From: Ricinus communis
Lineage: Eukaryota; Streptophyta; Magnoliopsida; Malpighiales; Euphorbiaceae
Direction: 5' to 3'
NCBI RefSeq assembly: GCF_019578655.1
Contig: NC_063262.1
Span: forward strand, 20,095,582 to 20,159,581
Length of the DNA: 64,000 nt
Shown: piece after piece, positions 22,291 through 31,225 of the stretch
How the letters are laid out: each line of letters starts with the position of its first letter
Numbering within the stretch: the stretch's first letter is position 1
Translations under genes and position numbers: made by a program
Notes under the pieces: generated by a model
The model's database searches: none
The model's input: the letters and a program-made list of their open reading frames with translations, nothing else
Told to the model about the DNA's origin: nothing

Positions 22291-22926
22291 TTATTGAAAT
22301 TCACATCGGACATATGCATAGGAACTTTCCAAGTCAAGTTTGGGGTCCTTCCTAAGAATTTCCCCACGCACTTGATCGAATTCATGGTCCAATCCACTGA
22401 GAAAGATATGAACCCTAAGCGTAGACATAGCCGAATTCAACTCCACAACTCCATTTACAGTGCTTGCCGAAGATGAAGACCTTTGATCAATTTCCTGAAA
22501 AATTGATATAAGTTCAGTATAGTACGTAGAGAGTGGTCTTCCATCTTGCTTAATGGTGAATGATTTCTGATTTAACTCAAACAGCCGAGTTTCATCAGAA
22601 CCATCATAAAAAGTCTTCGATACTGCCTCCCAAACCTTCTTTGCTGTTCCAAGACAGATGAATCTTTGCATAAGAGATGGAATCATGGAATCAATGAGCT
22701 AGCTTTTCACCTTTTGGTTGTCAGTAACCCAGCCTGCAAGCTTCGCATCATTTTCATCAGGCCTTTTTTCACTCCCGGTTAGAAAACCAGCCTTATTTCG
22801 TGCCCCTATCCTCATCTCCATCAACTGAGACCATAAAGGATAGTTAGTTTCATCGAGAATGACACTATTAGGAAAGGATGCATTCTCTTGTTGTATGATG
22901 ATTGGTGTAGGTGTTTTGAAGCTCAT
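22291..22926 (-). pseudogene. Copia gag (UBN2-type), broken
   Basis: The frame 22699-22926 begins MSFKTPTPIII and includes LDETNYPLWSQLMEMRI, the N-terminal gag signature. After a TAG it resumes in frame as 22291-22686, with FICLGTAKKVWEAVSKTFYDG and YYTELISIFQEIDQR, the UBN2 gag core. Gag forms the particle that packages the RNA. Two further stops follow before the zinc knuckle. Confidence 0.94.
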
Positions 22927-22979
22927 AGTTACGATAAGTTTTTCGAAGATCTGAATGATTTACAATCTGCCTTAGGTAT

Positions 22980-22991
22980 GCTCTGATACCA
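22980..22991 (-). promoter_or_regulatory. Copia primer binding site (initiator Met tRNA)
   Basis: Minus strand TGGTATCAGAGC abuts the 5' LTR with no gap and is complementary to the 3' end of plant initiator tRNA-Met, the standard primer for Copia elements. Confidence 0.96.
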
Positions 22992-23280
22992 TGTAAACAT
23001 GCAAAACCCTAAGACTATAGATCATGTAAGCATGCAAAACCCTAAAACGGAGATCATGTAAAACATGCAAAAAACCCTAAAACACTTCATTTTCTTTTTT
23101 GATTACTTGTTACAAGTATATATCTTAGAGTTCTATATCTAGTTAGCTATTTAACAACTTAACTATAACATATATACAATTCTATTCAAAGTTAAGTTAG
23201 TTAAACCTATTCAAACTTAACTTCTATTCAAACTTATCTTTCAACAACCATATCTACAACTGAGTCTTCAGATTTCCACA
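22992..23280 (-). repeat. Copia 5' LTR
   Basis: 289 bp, identical to the other LTR except at three positions (cttca for cttcg, atatatac for atataaac, gtcttc for gtcttt). Followed by the right ggaat duplication at 23281-23285. Confidence 0.97.
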
Positions 23281-23706
23281 GGAATGAAAAGCAAGAGATA
23301 CTTTTTCTCAAAATATAGATAAATGGGAGTTTAACTCCTAAAGAAGAAGCACTTCATGAAGTCTCCTAGAATTTGATTGATTTATTTATTCCTTTTCTAC
23401 ATGCAGAAGAACAAAACTTCCATTTAGAAAAAAACCAACACAAGGTTACTTTCCCTTTTTTTACCTATTATGATAGATTGACTAAATTAAGAAAAAAATT
23501 AAAATTAGATAATATTAATACGTTTTTATTGACCAATCAGAATTGACTCTTAAGATCTATAATTGCCTCAAAAGATCTAATATACATACATTATCAAACC
23601 TTTTAATATAAGTCAAGAAGATCTTATGAAAATTGAACATTTTCTTATAAACTATGTAAAATATATATTGGATATTCTAGAAATAGAAAAAGATTTCACA
23701 ATTTAA
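23281..23706 (+). pseudogene. rpoA, 3' part, after the Copia insertion
   Basis: Resumes exactly where the 5' part stopped (NEKQEILFL). Downstream features are [19 protein letters not shown] and, near the end, the helix-hairpin-helix alpha-CTD region ([18 protein letters not shown], SQEDLMKIEHF). Several stops and frameshifts are present. The terminal TAA is at 23704-23706. It meets petD tail to tail, as in plastids. Confidence 0.94.
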
Positions 23707-23828
23707 TTTTTTACCAAAGAATAAAATATAAATCCGATAGATGTTATCTAGGGAGAATTCACTTTGAAGTGACTATTCTCTAGATATACATACACGTCGT
23801 GATATTTTATTTTACAATTGAATCAATT

Positions 23829-25103
23829 TTAAAAAAGACCTAAAGTTAGGGATTTATCATTAGACAATATTGCTCCAATACCTAACCAAAGGGCTACTGC
23901 AGTACCAACTAAAAAGACGGTTATCGCAATTGGACGACAAAATGGATTTTGAAATTTATTAACATTCTCCAGAAAGGATACTGTTAATAATCCTGCAGGT
24001 ATTGAAACCATTAAAAGAACACCCAATAACTTATTGGGTACTGTATGAAATATTTGAAATACAGGAAAGAAATACCATTCAGGCAATATTTCCAAAAGAG
24101 TTGCAAATGAATCTGCAGGTTCACCAATCATTGATGGTTCTAGAACTGCTAATCCTACATTACATGCTATAGTACCTAGAATTACTACCGGAAAAATATA
24201 TAAAAGATCATTGGGCCATGCGGGTTCTCTGTAATAATTATGACCCATTCCCGTAGCCAATTTAGCCCTTAATATAGGATCATTCAAGTCAAGTCTTTTT
24301 GTTATTGGGATAGATAAATTCTTATAAATCCATCCTCCGAAGGAACCGAACATGATAATTTTTCATCATCCAGCTTGAGCAAGAATCAAACGAATCAAAC
24401 AGATCCATATAAAAAAATCTTGTATGTATAGATCTTATAAATTGTAAAATGTTAGCCATGTCTACACATATATGAATGATTTTATGTAATATTATGTAAT
24501 AAAAAATTGACTAGATTCCTTTTTCTAGAGTTACAATTAATTATCCATTGCAAGGAATTTATTCTTACAAGTAAATGCTCAATACCCAAGTAGGCCTAAA
24601 AGGTAATCATGATTAAGTGCTTTTTAGATCGTCTCAGACCTTTCGATTGGCCTTTATCTCTAAAATATATCGAGATTTTTACATATAAAGGATTTACTTG
24701 TTACTAATATAGTTTAGCCTATGTCATTCTTTAGATCCCTTATTTCACTTCACTCCGATAGTATCATAAATTGGATCAATGCAAAGGAAATGACTTTATT
24801 TTCATACTATAATGTATTAAGTAATAAAGTAAAAGAAATAGATAAAATAAAACATATAAATAAAATAGGTAAAATAGAATATAGATGCTACCATATCGCT
24901 TATTCAACTGCGTTTTGCGGAGCCAGTTCATGTACAATATAATTGGATCTGATCATAAAAAGATTCTCTTCAAGTGAACTAGCCTATCCTCTGTAAAAGG
25001 CTTATGCAGTGGTTGGAGACACATTTGGTTATTAACTCCAATGTAGCGGATAAGGGCATAAATTCGCACGGCCAAATCAATAGTCCAAGTCACACACTCC
25101 CAT
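23829..25103 (-). pseudogene. petD (cytochrome b6f subunit IV), NUPT copy with intron
   Basis: Exon 2 (23829 to about 24305) is an uninterrupted frame from [16 protein letters not shown] through [21 protein letters not shown] and [14 protein letters not shown] to the normal end SLTLGLF and stop. Three membrane helices are still predicted by eye. The 8-base first exon ATGGGAGT is at 25096-25103, directly followed by GTGTGACTT, the 5' end of the group II intron. Substitutions such as R for G in HNYYGEP and S for P show drift. Without plastid splicing the nuclear copy cannot express subunit IV. It is the least damaged gene in the block. Confidence 0.95.
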
Positions 25104-25296
25104 AATCCATTTTTATTTTAAGAGAATTCACTTTAACTATTCATGTAAAATAAAAAAAAATTGGAGTTGAAGGGAAATATCCAAATACAAGTTTTATTCT
25201 TTTCAATAATCCATATTTGTAGCAATGAAATATTATTCTTTCTCCTCTAAGCGATCAATGGTTGATTACAAATATTTATAATCTATATTCTCTATA

Positions 25297-26706
25297 CCAT
25301 AAAAGGCTTGAAATATCTTGCTTACGTATCATTGGAAAGTGCATTAATATAAATATGTGAGTAAGAAGAGGTAATACAAAAGTGTGTAAACTATAAAAAC
25401 GAGTCAAAAAGGATTGTTCTACATTAGCATTTTCACGTAATAACTCTACCAAAGGCGATCCTATTATAGGACTAGCCTCTGGCACGCCTGTTACAATTTT
25501 TACTGCTTAATAACCAATTTGGTCATAAGGTCAAGAATAACCAGTTACGCCAAAAGATGCGGTTAATACAGCAAGAACCACACCTGTAACCCAAGTCAAT
25601 TCACGAGGTTTTTTAAAGACACCAGTGAGATACATACAAAATATATGCAGGATCATTATTAAAACCATCATACTTGTCGACCATCGATGAACTGATAGGA
25701 TAACCAACCAAAGTTAGCTTCAGTCATTATGTATTAAATAGAAGTAAAAGCCTTAGTAACGATCGAACGGTAGTAAAAATTCATAGCAAACCCCGTAGCT
25801 ACCTGTACTAAAAAACAAGTAAGCATAATTCCTCCTAAACAATAGAATATGTTGACATAGGGAGAACATATGTACTAGTTATATCATCTTCAATCACCTG
25901 AATCTTGAGACGTTCTTTGAACCAATCATAAACTTTATTGAGATAATTAAACCAGAGGGCCTCCCCCTCTGAGAACCGTATATGAGAATTTCATCTCGTA
26001 CGGCTCAAACAGAACCACCAAAATACTAGTTGAAATGGATGTGGGTAATAGAATAGAAACTTCTTAATCCTACAATTCAATAGTTTTCTTTGAAGATGAT
26101 GATACGAAAAAAAATCCAAAAACTCTTCTTTGTGGTTATAATGCCAAAATATCAAGTAGGCTCTTTCATCTCTTGATGTTGATTGTTACAAGCCTCTTGA
26201 ATCTTCTATTTACCCATTTTTTTTCATTTTTTTATGTAATACAGCCTTACTGTTGTTTTCATTATTATTGATAGGAATTTCTTGTTAAGATCCTATAAAT
26301 CGATTGAAACCTTAAATTTATATTAGAACCACGATGACTTAATAAAAACTTCAAACTAAGTCCAAAGATTCCCTAAGTAAGAACCATTGTACCATCATTT
26401 ATTCACTAAATAAATATAATGAGTAAAAATCCAAAGAAAGGTTTGTCCTTTGATCAAACATAGAAAAAGAGGAGGAAAAATCTTTCAATTTATACCTTCT
26501 AATTCTTTAAAAAAATTTGGAATTCGGTCACGGGATCTAAATATTAAGTATGAATCATAGTTCTAATACTTCATAATATATTTCATATATTCTATGCTCC
26601 ATATACTAAAATAAATACCTGACGAGGTAGAAATCATCTCTATCAAGATGACAGGCCCACTCTCTGTACTATCAATACGATCAATTATAACAAGTCGCAC
26701 ACTCAT
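25297..26706 (-). pseudogene. petB (cytochrome b6), NUPT copy with intron
   Basis: The 6-base first exon ATGAGT lies at 26701-26706 followed by GTGCGACTTG, the group II intron start. The intron's domain V region (gagccgtacgagatgaaatt on the minus strand) is near 25985. Exon 2 runs from about 25931 (YDWFKERL) to 25297, ending [30 protein letters not shown] and [13 protein letters not shown] in the GYWAVK block became TAA, other frameshifts occur upstream, and the normal stop is lost (reads Trp), so the frame runs on to 25276. In plastids b6 carries the haems of the b6f complex. Confidence 0.94.
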
Positions 26707-26831
26707 ATTCCAGAAATACAGGAAGAAAGAAATTTCACGATCAAACTACCAAAATAGAATAAAAAATTTGAGACCAAGCCAAAATGCTTCTTTTGTATTG
26801 AAAAAACTAGGACTTAGCATTTCTTATAAAT

Positions 26832-27053
26832 TTAATTCATTGATATTATGTCTAGTAAAACGGAAGAATTATAAATCTCTAAAATAATATATAGGAATAC
26901 CGTAAATAGGGCCATTGTGAAATCCATCAAAGGAGTAGTTCCCCATCCAGGAACTACTTTACTATATTCTGAATTCAATGGTTTCAATAAATCCCCTACA
27001 AAAGTTTATCTTGGACCAGATCTAGAACTACCGTCTATGCTTTGTGTAGCTAT
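26832..27053 (-). pseudogene. psbH (photosystem II 10 kDa phosphoprotein), NUPT copy
   Basis: Exactly 222 bp, the full 73 codons plus stop with no indel. The start is ATA instead of ATG, and an Arg codon after SRSGPR has become TAA. Clear blocks are [23 protein letters not shown] and [13 protein letters not shown]. PsbH is a one-helix subunit at the PSII core. Confidence 0.94.
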
Positions 27054-27161
27054 AAATCCGATTTGTATTATTTGATATCTGTTGACTTTGTATACCATTC
27101 CGTTGTAAATAAATGATCTTATCATAGATCTATTGTGGTCTTGAAATTAAATTATATAATA

Positions 27162-27294
<133 letters not shown>

Positions 27295-27338
27295 TTGAAG
27301 TAAAGAGCCTCCCAATATTGGGAGGCTCTTTACTTCAA
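27295..27338. terminator. Perfect 22 bp palindrome between psbN and psbT
   Basis: Two 22-base arms with no loop (centre caat|attg) form a perfect inverted repeat, with core gagcctcccaatattgggag. In plastids a hairpin here lies between the convergent psbT and psbN transcripts and is thought to define 3' ends. It is fully self-complementary although the genes around it have decayed. Confidence 0.85.
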
Positions 27339-27359
27339 TTAAGATAACGAAAAATCATT

Positions 27360-27463
27360 TTATGTTTTCTAGTTAGAACTTTAAGTGGTTCGCGAAAAAG
27401 ATAGCAAAAAAAAATGATTCCTAAAGTTGAGACTAAAAGGAATGTATAAACCAATGTATCCAT
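27360..27463 (-). pseudogene. psbT (photosystem II T protein), NUPT copy
   Basis: Starts ATG at 27461-27463 with [19 protein letters not shown] added to the poly-T run and a T lost six codons later create a short shifted stretch, after which [10 protein letters not shown] returns to frame. The normal stop is not found. PsbT is a one-helix PSII subunit. Confidence 0.9.
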
Positions 27464-27647
27464 AAAGTCAATCGTGGTTTACAATCATAGCTCCATACAT
27501 ATTTATTGGAAATCGTCTTCCGCATAGAAAAAGAACAAGATTCAAAGAAATGACGTCAATTCAAATTTAGATATCTCTAGTACCTTGTGTCAAATTACAA
27601 AAATAAAATAGAATAGAGGCAGAAAGTAAGAGATATCAAATATTGCA

Positions 27648-28245
27648 TCAGACTACCTGTGTTCTTGTAGTCGGACCTCCAATTTTTTGGAATGCTCCAA
27701 ATTCCACTTGAACGTCTAAATTTGGATCAATGCCAGTAAAAACATCTTTGAACAAAGTTCGAGCACCATGCCAAATGTGTCCAAAAAAAAGAGCAGAGCG
27801 AATGAAGCATGTCCAAAAGTAAACCAAGCCCTTAGACTACTACAAAAAAAAACCATCAGATTTCAAAAGTAGCGCGATCTAATTCAAAAATTTTGCCTAA
27901 TTGAGCGCATCTAGCATATTTTTTCACAGTAGCAGGATTACTATAATTGACTCTATTTAATTCGCCACCATAGAACTCAATGGTAATGCCTACTTGTTTG
28001 ACACTATACTTTGACTCTGCCCTTCGAAAAAGAACATCGGCTCTAACAATTCCATCTCCGTCTACAAAATAACTGGAAATATTTAAAAAAAGTAGGCATA
28101 CAACGTACATGAACCTCACACCCTTCTTTATCTCTAAAGGTAAGATGTCCTAACCACCCAACAACTATTCCATCTCCATTGTCCATTGAGCCTGCTCTGA
28201 ACAATCCACCTTTTGTCGGATTATTACTAATATAATCATAAAAAG
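27648..28245 (-). pseudogene. psbB (CP47), 3' fragment, NUPT copy
   Basis: Only about the last 200 of ~508 codons are present. Recognisable blocks: [55 protein letters not shown] and [19 protein letters not shown], ending at TGA 27648-27650. Frameshifts and stops occur. At 28245 the sequence jumps from inside CP47 codons to clpP intron 1, so the promoter-proximal 60% of psbB is deleted. Confidence 0.93.
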
Positions 28246-29637
28246 CTAATTTTTTAAAGATTTATTTTATAAGTAAACAAGTTAAAACTCATTTTTCTTA
28301 AAAACTAGAAGAAAAGCCCTTTCATTAGCATTAGACATTAGAAAAAAAAGAGTTAAGTTAAAAGGTACTCACTGTCAAAAAAGGAGGTTTAGAATCTATA
28401 CATTGATTCTTTGTTTTATTTTCATCAATTTTTGTTGAACCGTATGCATCAAAAGGTGCATGTACAGTTCCTAGAAGATAGAAATTTATCTTAAATAACT
28501 TTATTGAGAAAGATTACTTTTCTTAGGTCAAGATGTTGATAGCGAGATCTCGAATCAACTTATTAGTCTTATGGTATATCTCAGTATAGAGAGCGAGACT
28601 AAAGATTTGTATTTGTTTATAAACTCTTCTAGTGGATGGGTAATACCTAGAATAGCTATTTATAATACTATGCAATTTGTGTGACCAGATGTACAAGTAG
28701 TATGCATAGGATTAGCTGCTTCAATGGCATCTTTTATCCTAGTTGGGGGAAAAATTACCAAACGTTTAGCATTGCCTCATGCTTGGTGCCAATGGGTTTT
28801 TATTTGAAAGAAAAAAGAAAACTATGCCTTTGCCATAAGAAATATTGAAATATAAATATTAAGTAATAATAGCATGAAAGCTCGAATTCGATATAGATAT
28901 AAGAATTTCTTTAAACATTAGATTTATGTATCAAAAGAGTAGTATGAGATATTAAGTAAGGGTATTTATTTTATTCTATCAGGGCCTATTTTAGCGTCAC
29001 AAAATTTTTTATTTTCGCATTAGAGGGCTCTTAACATTATGTATGTTATAAAAATAAAAGAGTATGAAAAAAGAATTTATTTTTCAAATAAAATAAAAAA
29101 ACTTTGGGATTGCTAAATCACTGATGAAATAAAGCAACGGGACCCCATAGTATTTTGTTTTATTTTTTAACTCCTTCAAAGACAAGGAAAGGGTCGTTAT
29201 TTTACTGATTTACCTGATAAACTCTATGTTTTTATTTGATAAAAAAAGGTAAGTAAAAGTGAATTTCATTATGGAGCCGCATGCAATGCGTAAACAATGC
29301 CTATACGATTGTTCAATTCTATATTTTTTTCTCTTATTATTCTTTATCTCTTCTCATCTTATTTTATTTATTATATGAGATAGAATAGCCATTTTTTTCT
29401 TATATCATCAGGGTAATGATTCATCAACCTATTGCTGGTCTTTATGAGGCCCAAATAGGAGAATTTGTCTTGGAAGCAGAAGAACTACTGAAACTGTGCG
29501 AAATCCTCACAAGGATTTATGCACAAAGAATGGGAAAACCTTTAGGGGTTGTATTTGAAGATATGGAAAGAGATATTTTTATGCCAGCAGTAGAAACCCA
29601 AGCTCATGCAATTGTTGATTTTGTAGCAGTTGCATAA
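28246..29637 (+). pseudogene. clpP (plastid ClpP1 protease), NUPT copy lacking exon 1
   Basis: From about 28246 to 28507 lies the 3' part of intron 1. Exon 2 (about 28508-28785) reads [20 protein letters not shown] then [14 protein letters not shown], with TGA for the Arg after MQFV. The catalytic-Ser region reads [13 protein letters not shown], so the canonical Ser in the ASMGS motif is retained while Gly is changed. Intron 2 (28786-29410) starts GTGCC. Exon 3 (29411-29637) is open: [20 protein letters not shown] to IVDFVAVA and TAA. Introns prove DNA-level transfer. Confidence 0.94.
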
Positions 29638-29782
29638 GAAATAGCAGAAATCTCACATAAATCATGATTGAATATTCTTTAATATTCTATTAATTATTTA
29701 ATAATAGAATATTAATATAAAAAAATTCATAATCATCCGGTTAGGATCGATCTAAACGAGCCCATTATGCATATGATTTAAC

Positions 29783-29896
29783 ATGCCAACTATTAAATAA
29801 CTTATTAGAAACACAAGACATCCAATCACAAATATCATCAAATCCCTCGCTCTCGGGGGATGTCCTCAACGCCGAGGAACATGTACTAAAGTGTAT
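29783..29896 (+). pseudogene. rps12 5' exon (trans-spliced in plastids), NUPT copy
   Basis: Exactly 114 bp: ATG CCA ACT ATT AAA TAA, with the usual Gln codon CAA turned to TAA, then a decayed middle and [13 protein letters not shown] at the end. It is followed directly by GTGTGACTTG, the 5' half of the trans-splicing group II intron. The 3' exons lie elsewhere in plastid genomes and are not in this window. Confidence 0.94.
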
Positions 29897-30300
29897 GTGT
29901 GACTTGTTCAGATCGTGAACTTGGACAAAAGAAAACTTTTTCCAATATCTATGATCCGTGCAAATAAATAAGATAGAATAGAAGAATTCCCTTTATTATC
30001 TAAAAAAAAAAGAAAAAAATTATCTATCATATTCATCTATTGTGTACCAAATTTATGGTTTTATTACTGCAACCTCAACTTTCAATTTAAAACAAGAAAG
30101 AGTTTTCCATTAGTAACAAATGATTATCCTTTAAGCGGGGGAAATCTTATTTAAATTAAAAGGCAAAAAATTATACCCCTACTCTTATTAGAACGGACTA
30201 ACAGGGTCAACTAATTAGAAAATCCTCATAATTAAATATCGTTCCTGTATAGACGGATCTCCATGTGAAAGACTTGTTACTATTCATGGGTAAAGCCAAA
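29897..30300 (+). other. rps12 intron half and plastid spacer
   Basis: Begins with the group II intron 5' end after the rps12 exon, then continues as plastid-type spacer up to the trnP fragment. The exact point where the rps12-rpl20 spacer joins the trnP flank was not resolved; it lies between about 30080 and 30300. Confidence 0.6.
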
Positions 30301-30343
30301 AAGTATAGAGTAGCTTGGTAGCGTGTTTGTTTTGGGTACAATA
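30301..30343 (+). pseudogene. trnP-UGG fragment, NUPT
   Basis: The sequence tagcttggtagcgtgtttgt followed by tttgggtacaa matches the D arm and anticodon arm (anticodon TGG within TTTGGGT) of plastid tRNA-Pro. The T arm and 3' acceptor strand are missing: after tacaa the sequence switches to trnA intron. Orientation agrees with the direction in which the other plastid genes are traversed. Confidence 0.75.
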
Positions 30344-30345
30344 AC

Positions 30346-31030
30346 AAGCCACTAAAAGATTCTACTGAGAAAAAAATGGCTCTCAAGAACATAGAGGAGG
30401 TAAGATGGGCAGTTAGTCAGATCTAGTATGGATCGTACATGGACGATAGTTGGAGTCAGCGGCTCTCCTAGGGTTCCCTCATTTGGGATCCCTAGGGAAG
30501 AGGATCAAGTTGACCCTTGTGAACAACTTGATGCATTATCTCTCTTCAATCCTTTAACGAAATACAGAAAAAAGAAAGAAAATTCATGGACCGACCCCAT
30601 CATCTCCACCCCGTAGGAACTACGAGATTACCCTAAGGATGCCTTCAACATCTAGGGGTCGCGGATCGACCATAGATCCCTATTTAATAAGTGGAACGCA
30701 TTAGTTGTCCACTCTCAAGTTGGGCAGTAAGGGTCGGAGAAGGGCAATCACTCATTCTTAAAACCAACATTCTTAAGACCAAAGAGTGGGCAGAAAAGGA
30801 AAGTAAGCTCTTCGCTCCTGGTTTTCCTATAGCTAGATCCTCTAGAGCCACAAGAATCCTTAGTTAGAATGGAATTCCAACTCAGCACCTTTTGAGATTT
30901 TGAGAAGAGTTGCTCTTTGGACAGCACAGTAGGATGAAACTTGTAAGCTGTGTCCGGGGGGAGTTATTGTCTATTGTTGGCCTCTATGGTAGAATCAGTC
31001 GGAGGGTCCGAAAGTAGTGGTTTACCCTGT
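30346..31030 (+). other. trnA-UGC group II intron (3' portion), NUPT
   Basis: From gccactaaaagattctactg through gatctagtatggatcgtaca and on to ggtttaccctg the sequence follows the plastid trnA-UGC intron. The 5' exon and first part of the intron are absent, marking a junction from single-copy to inverted-repeat plastid DNA near 30345. The frame 30428-30616 inside it is a shadow. Confidence 0.88.
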
Positions 31031-31065
31031 GGTGGATGTCAGCGGTTCGAGTCTCCTTATCTCAA
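31031..31065 (+). pseudogene. trnA-UGC 3' exon, NUPT
   Basis: The 35-base 3' exon (tggatgtcagcggttcgagt then ctccttatctcaa) retains the T-loop GTTCGAG. Compared with the known exon, stem bases have changed (ctcc for ccgc; tcaa for tcca at the end), and there is no 5' exon with the anticodon, so no tRNA can form. Confidence 0.88.
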
Positions 31066-31225
31066 ACTCGTGAACTTAACTGGTACAAAGCTATATGATA
31101 GCAACCCATTTTTCTAATTCGACAGTTCGATCTATAATTTATCAATTCATCATTCATGGAAGTTGATAAGATCCTTCCATTTATTAGCACCTTAGGATGG
31201 CATAGCCTTAAGGTTAAGGGCGAGG

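Larger units (their letters stand above)
18423..23280 (-). mobile_element. Ty1/Copia LTR retrotransposon inserted in NUPT rpoA
   Basis: A 4858 bp element with two 289 bp LTRs (TG...CA), an initiator-Met PBS (minus-strand TGGTATCAGAGC, 22980-22991) touching the 5' LTR, and a purine tract (minus TTGAGGGGGAG) touching the 3' LTR. Domain order gag, protease, integrase, RT, RNase H defines Copia. The flanking ggaat duplication is perfect. LTRs differ at three positions (about 1%), implying recent insertion, well under a million years to about 0.7 My for commonly used plant rates. Coding frames carry at least eight stops or frameshifts, so it cannot act alone. The lineage looks Ale-like from short LTRs and gag type, which is tentative. 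Confidence 0.98.
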
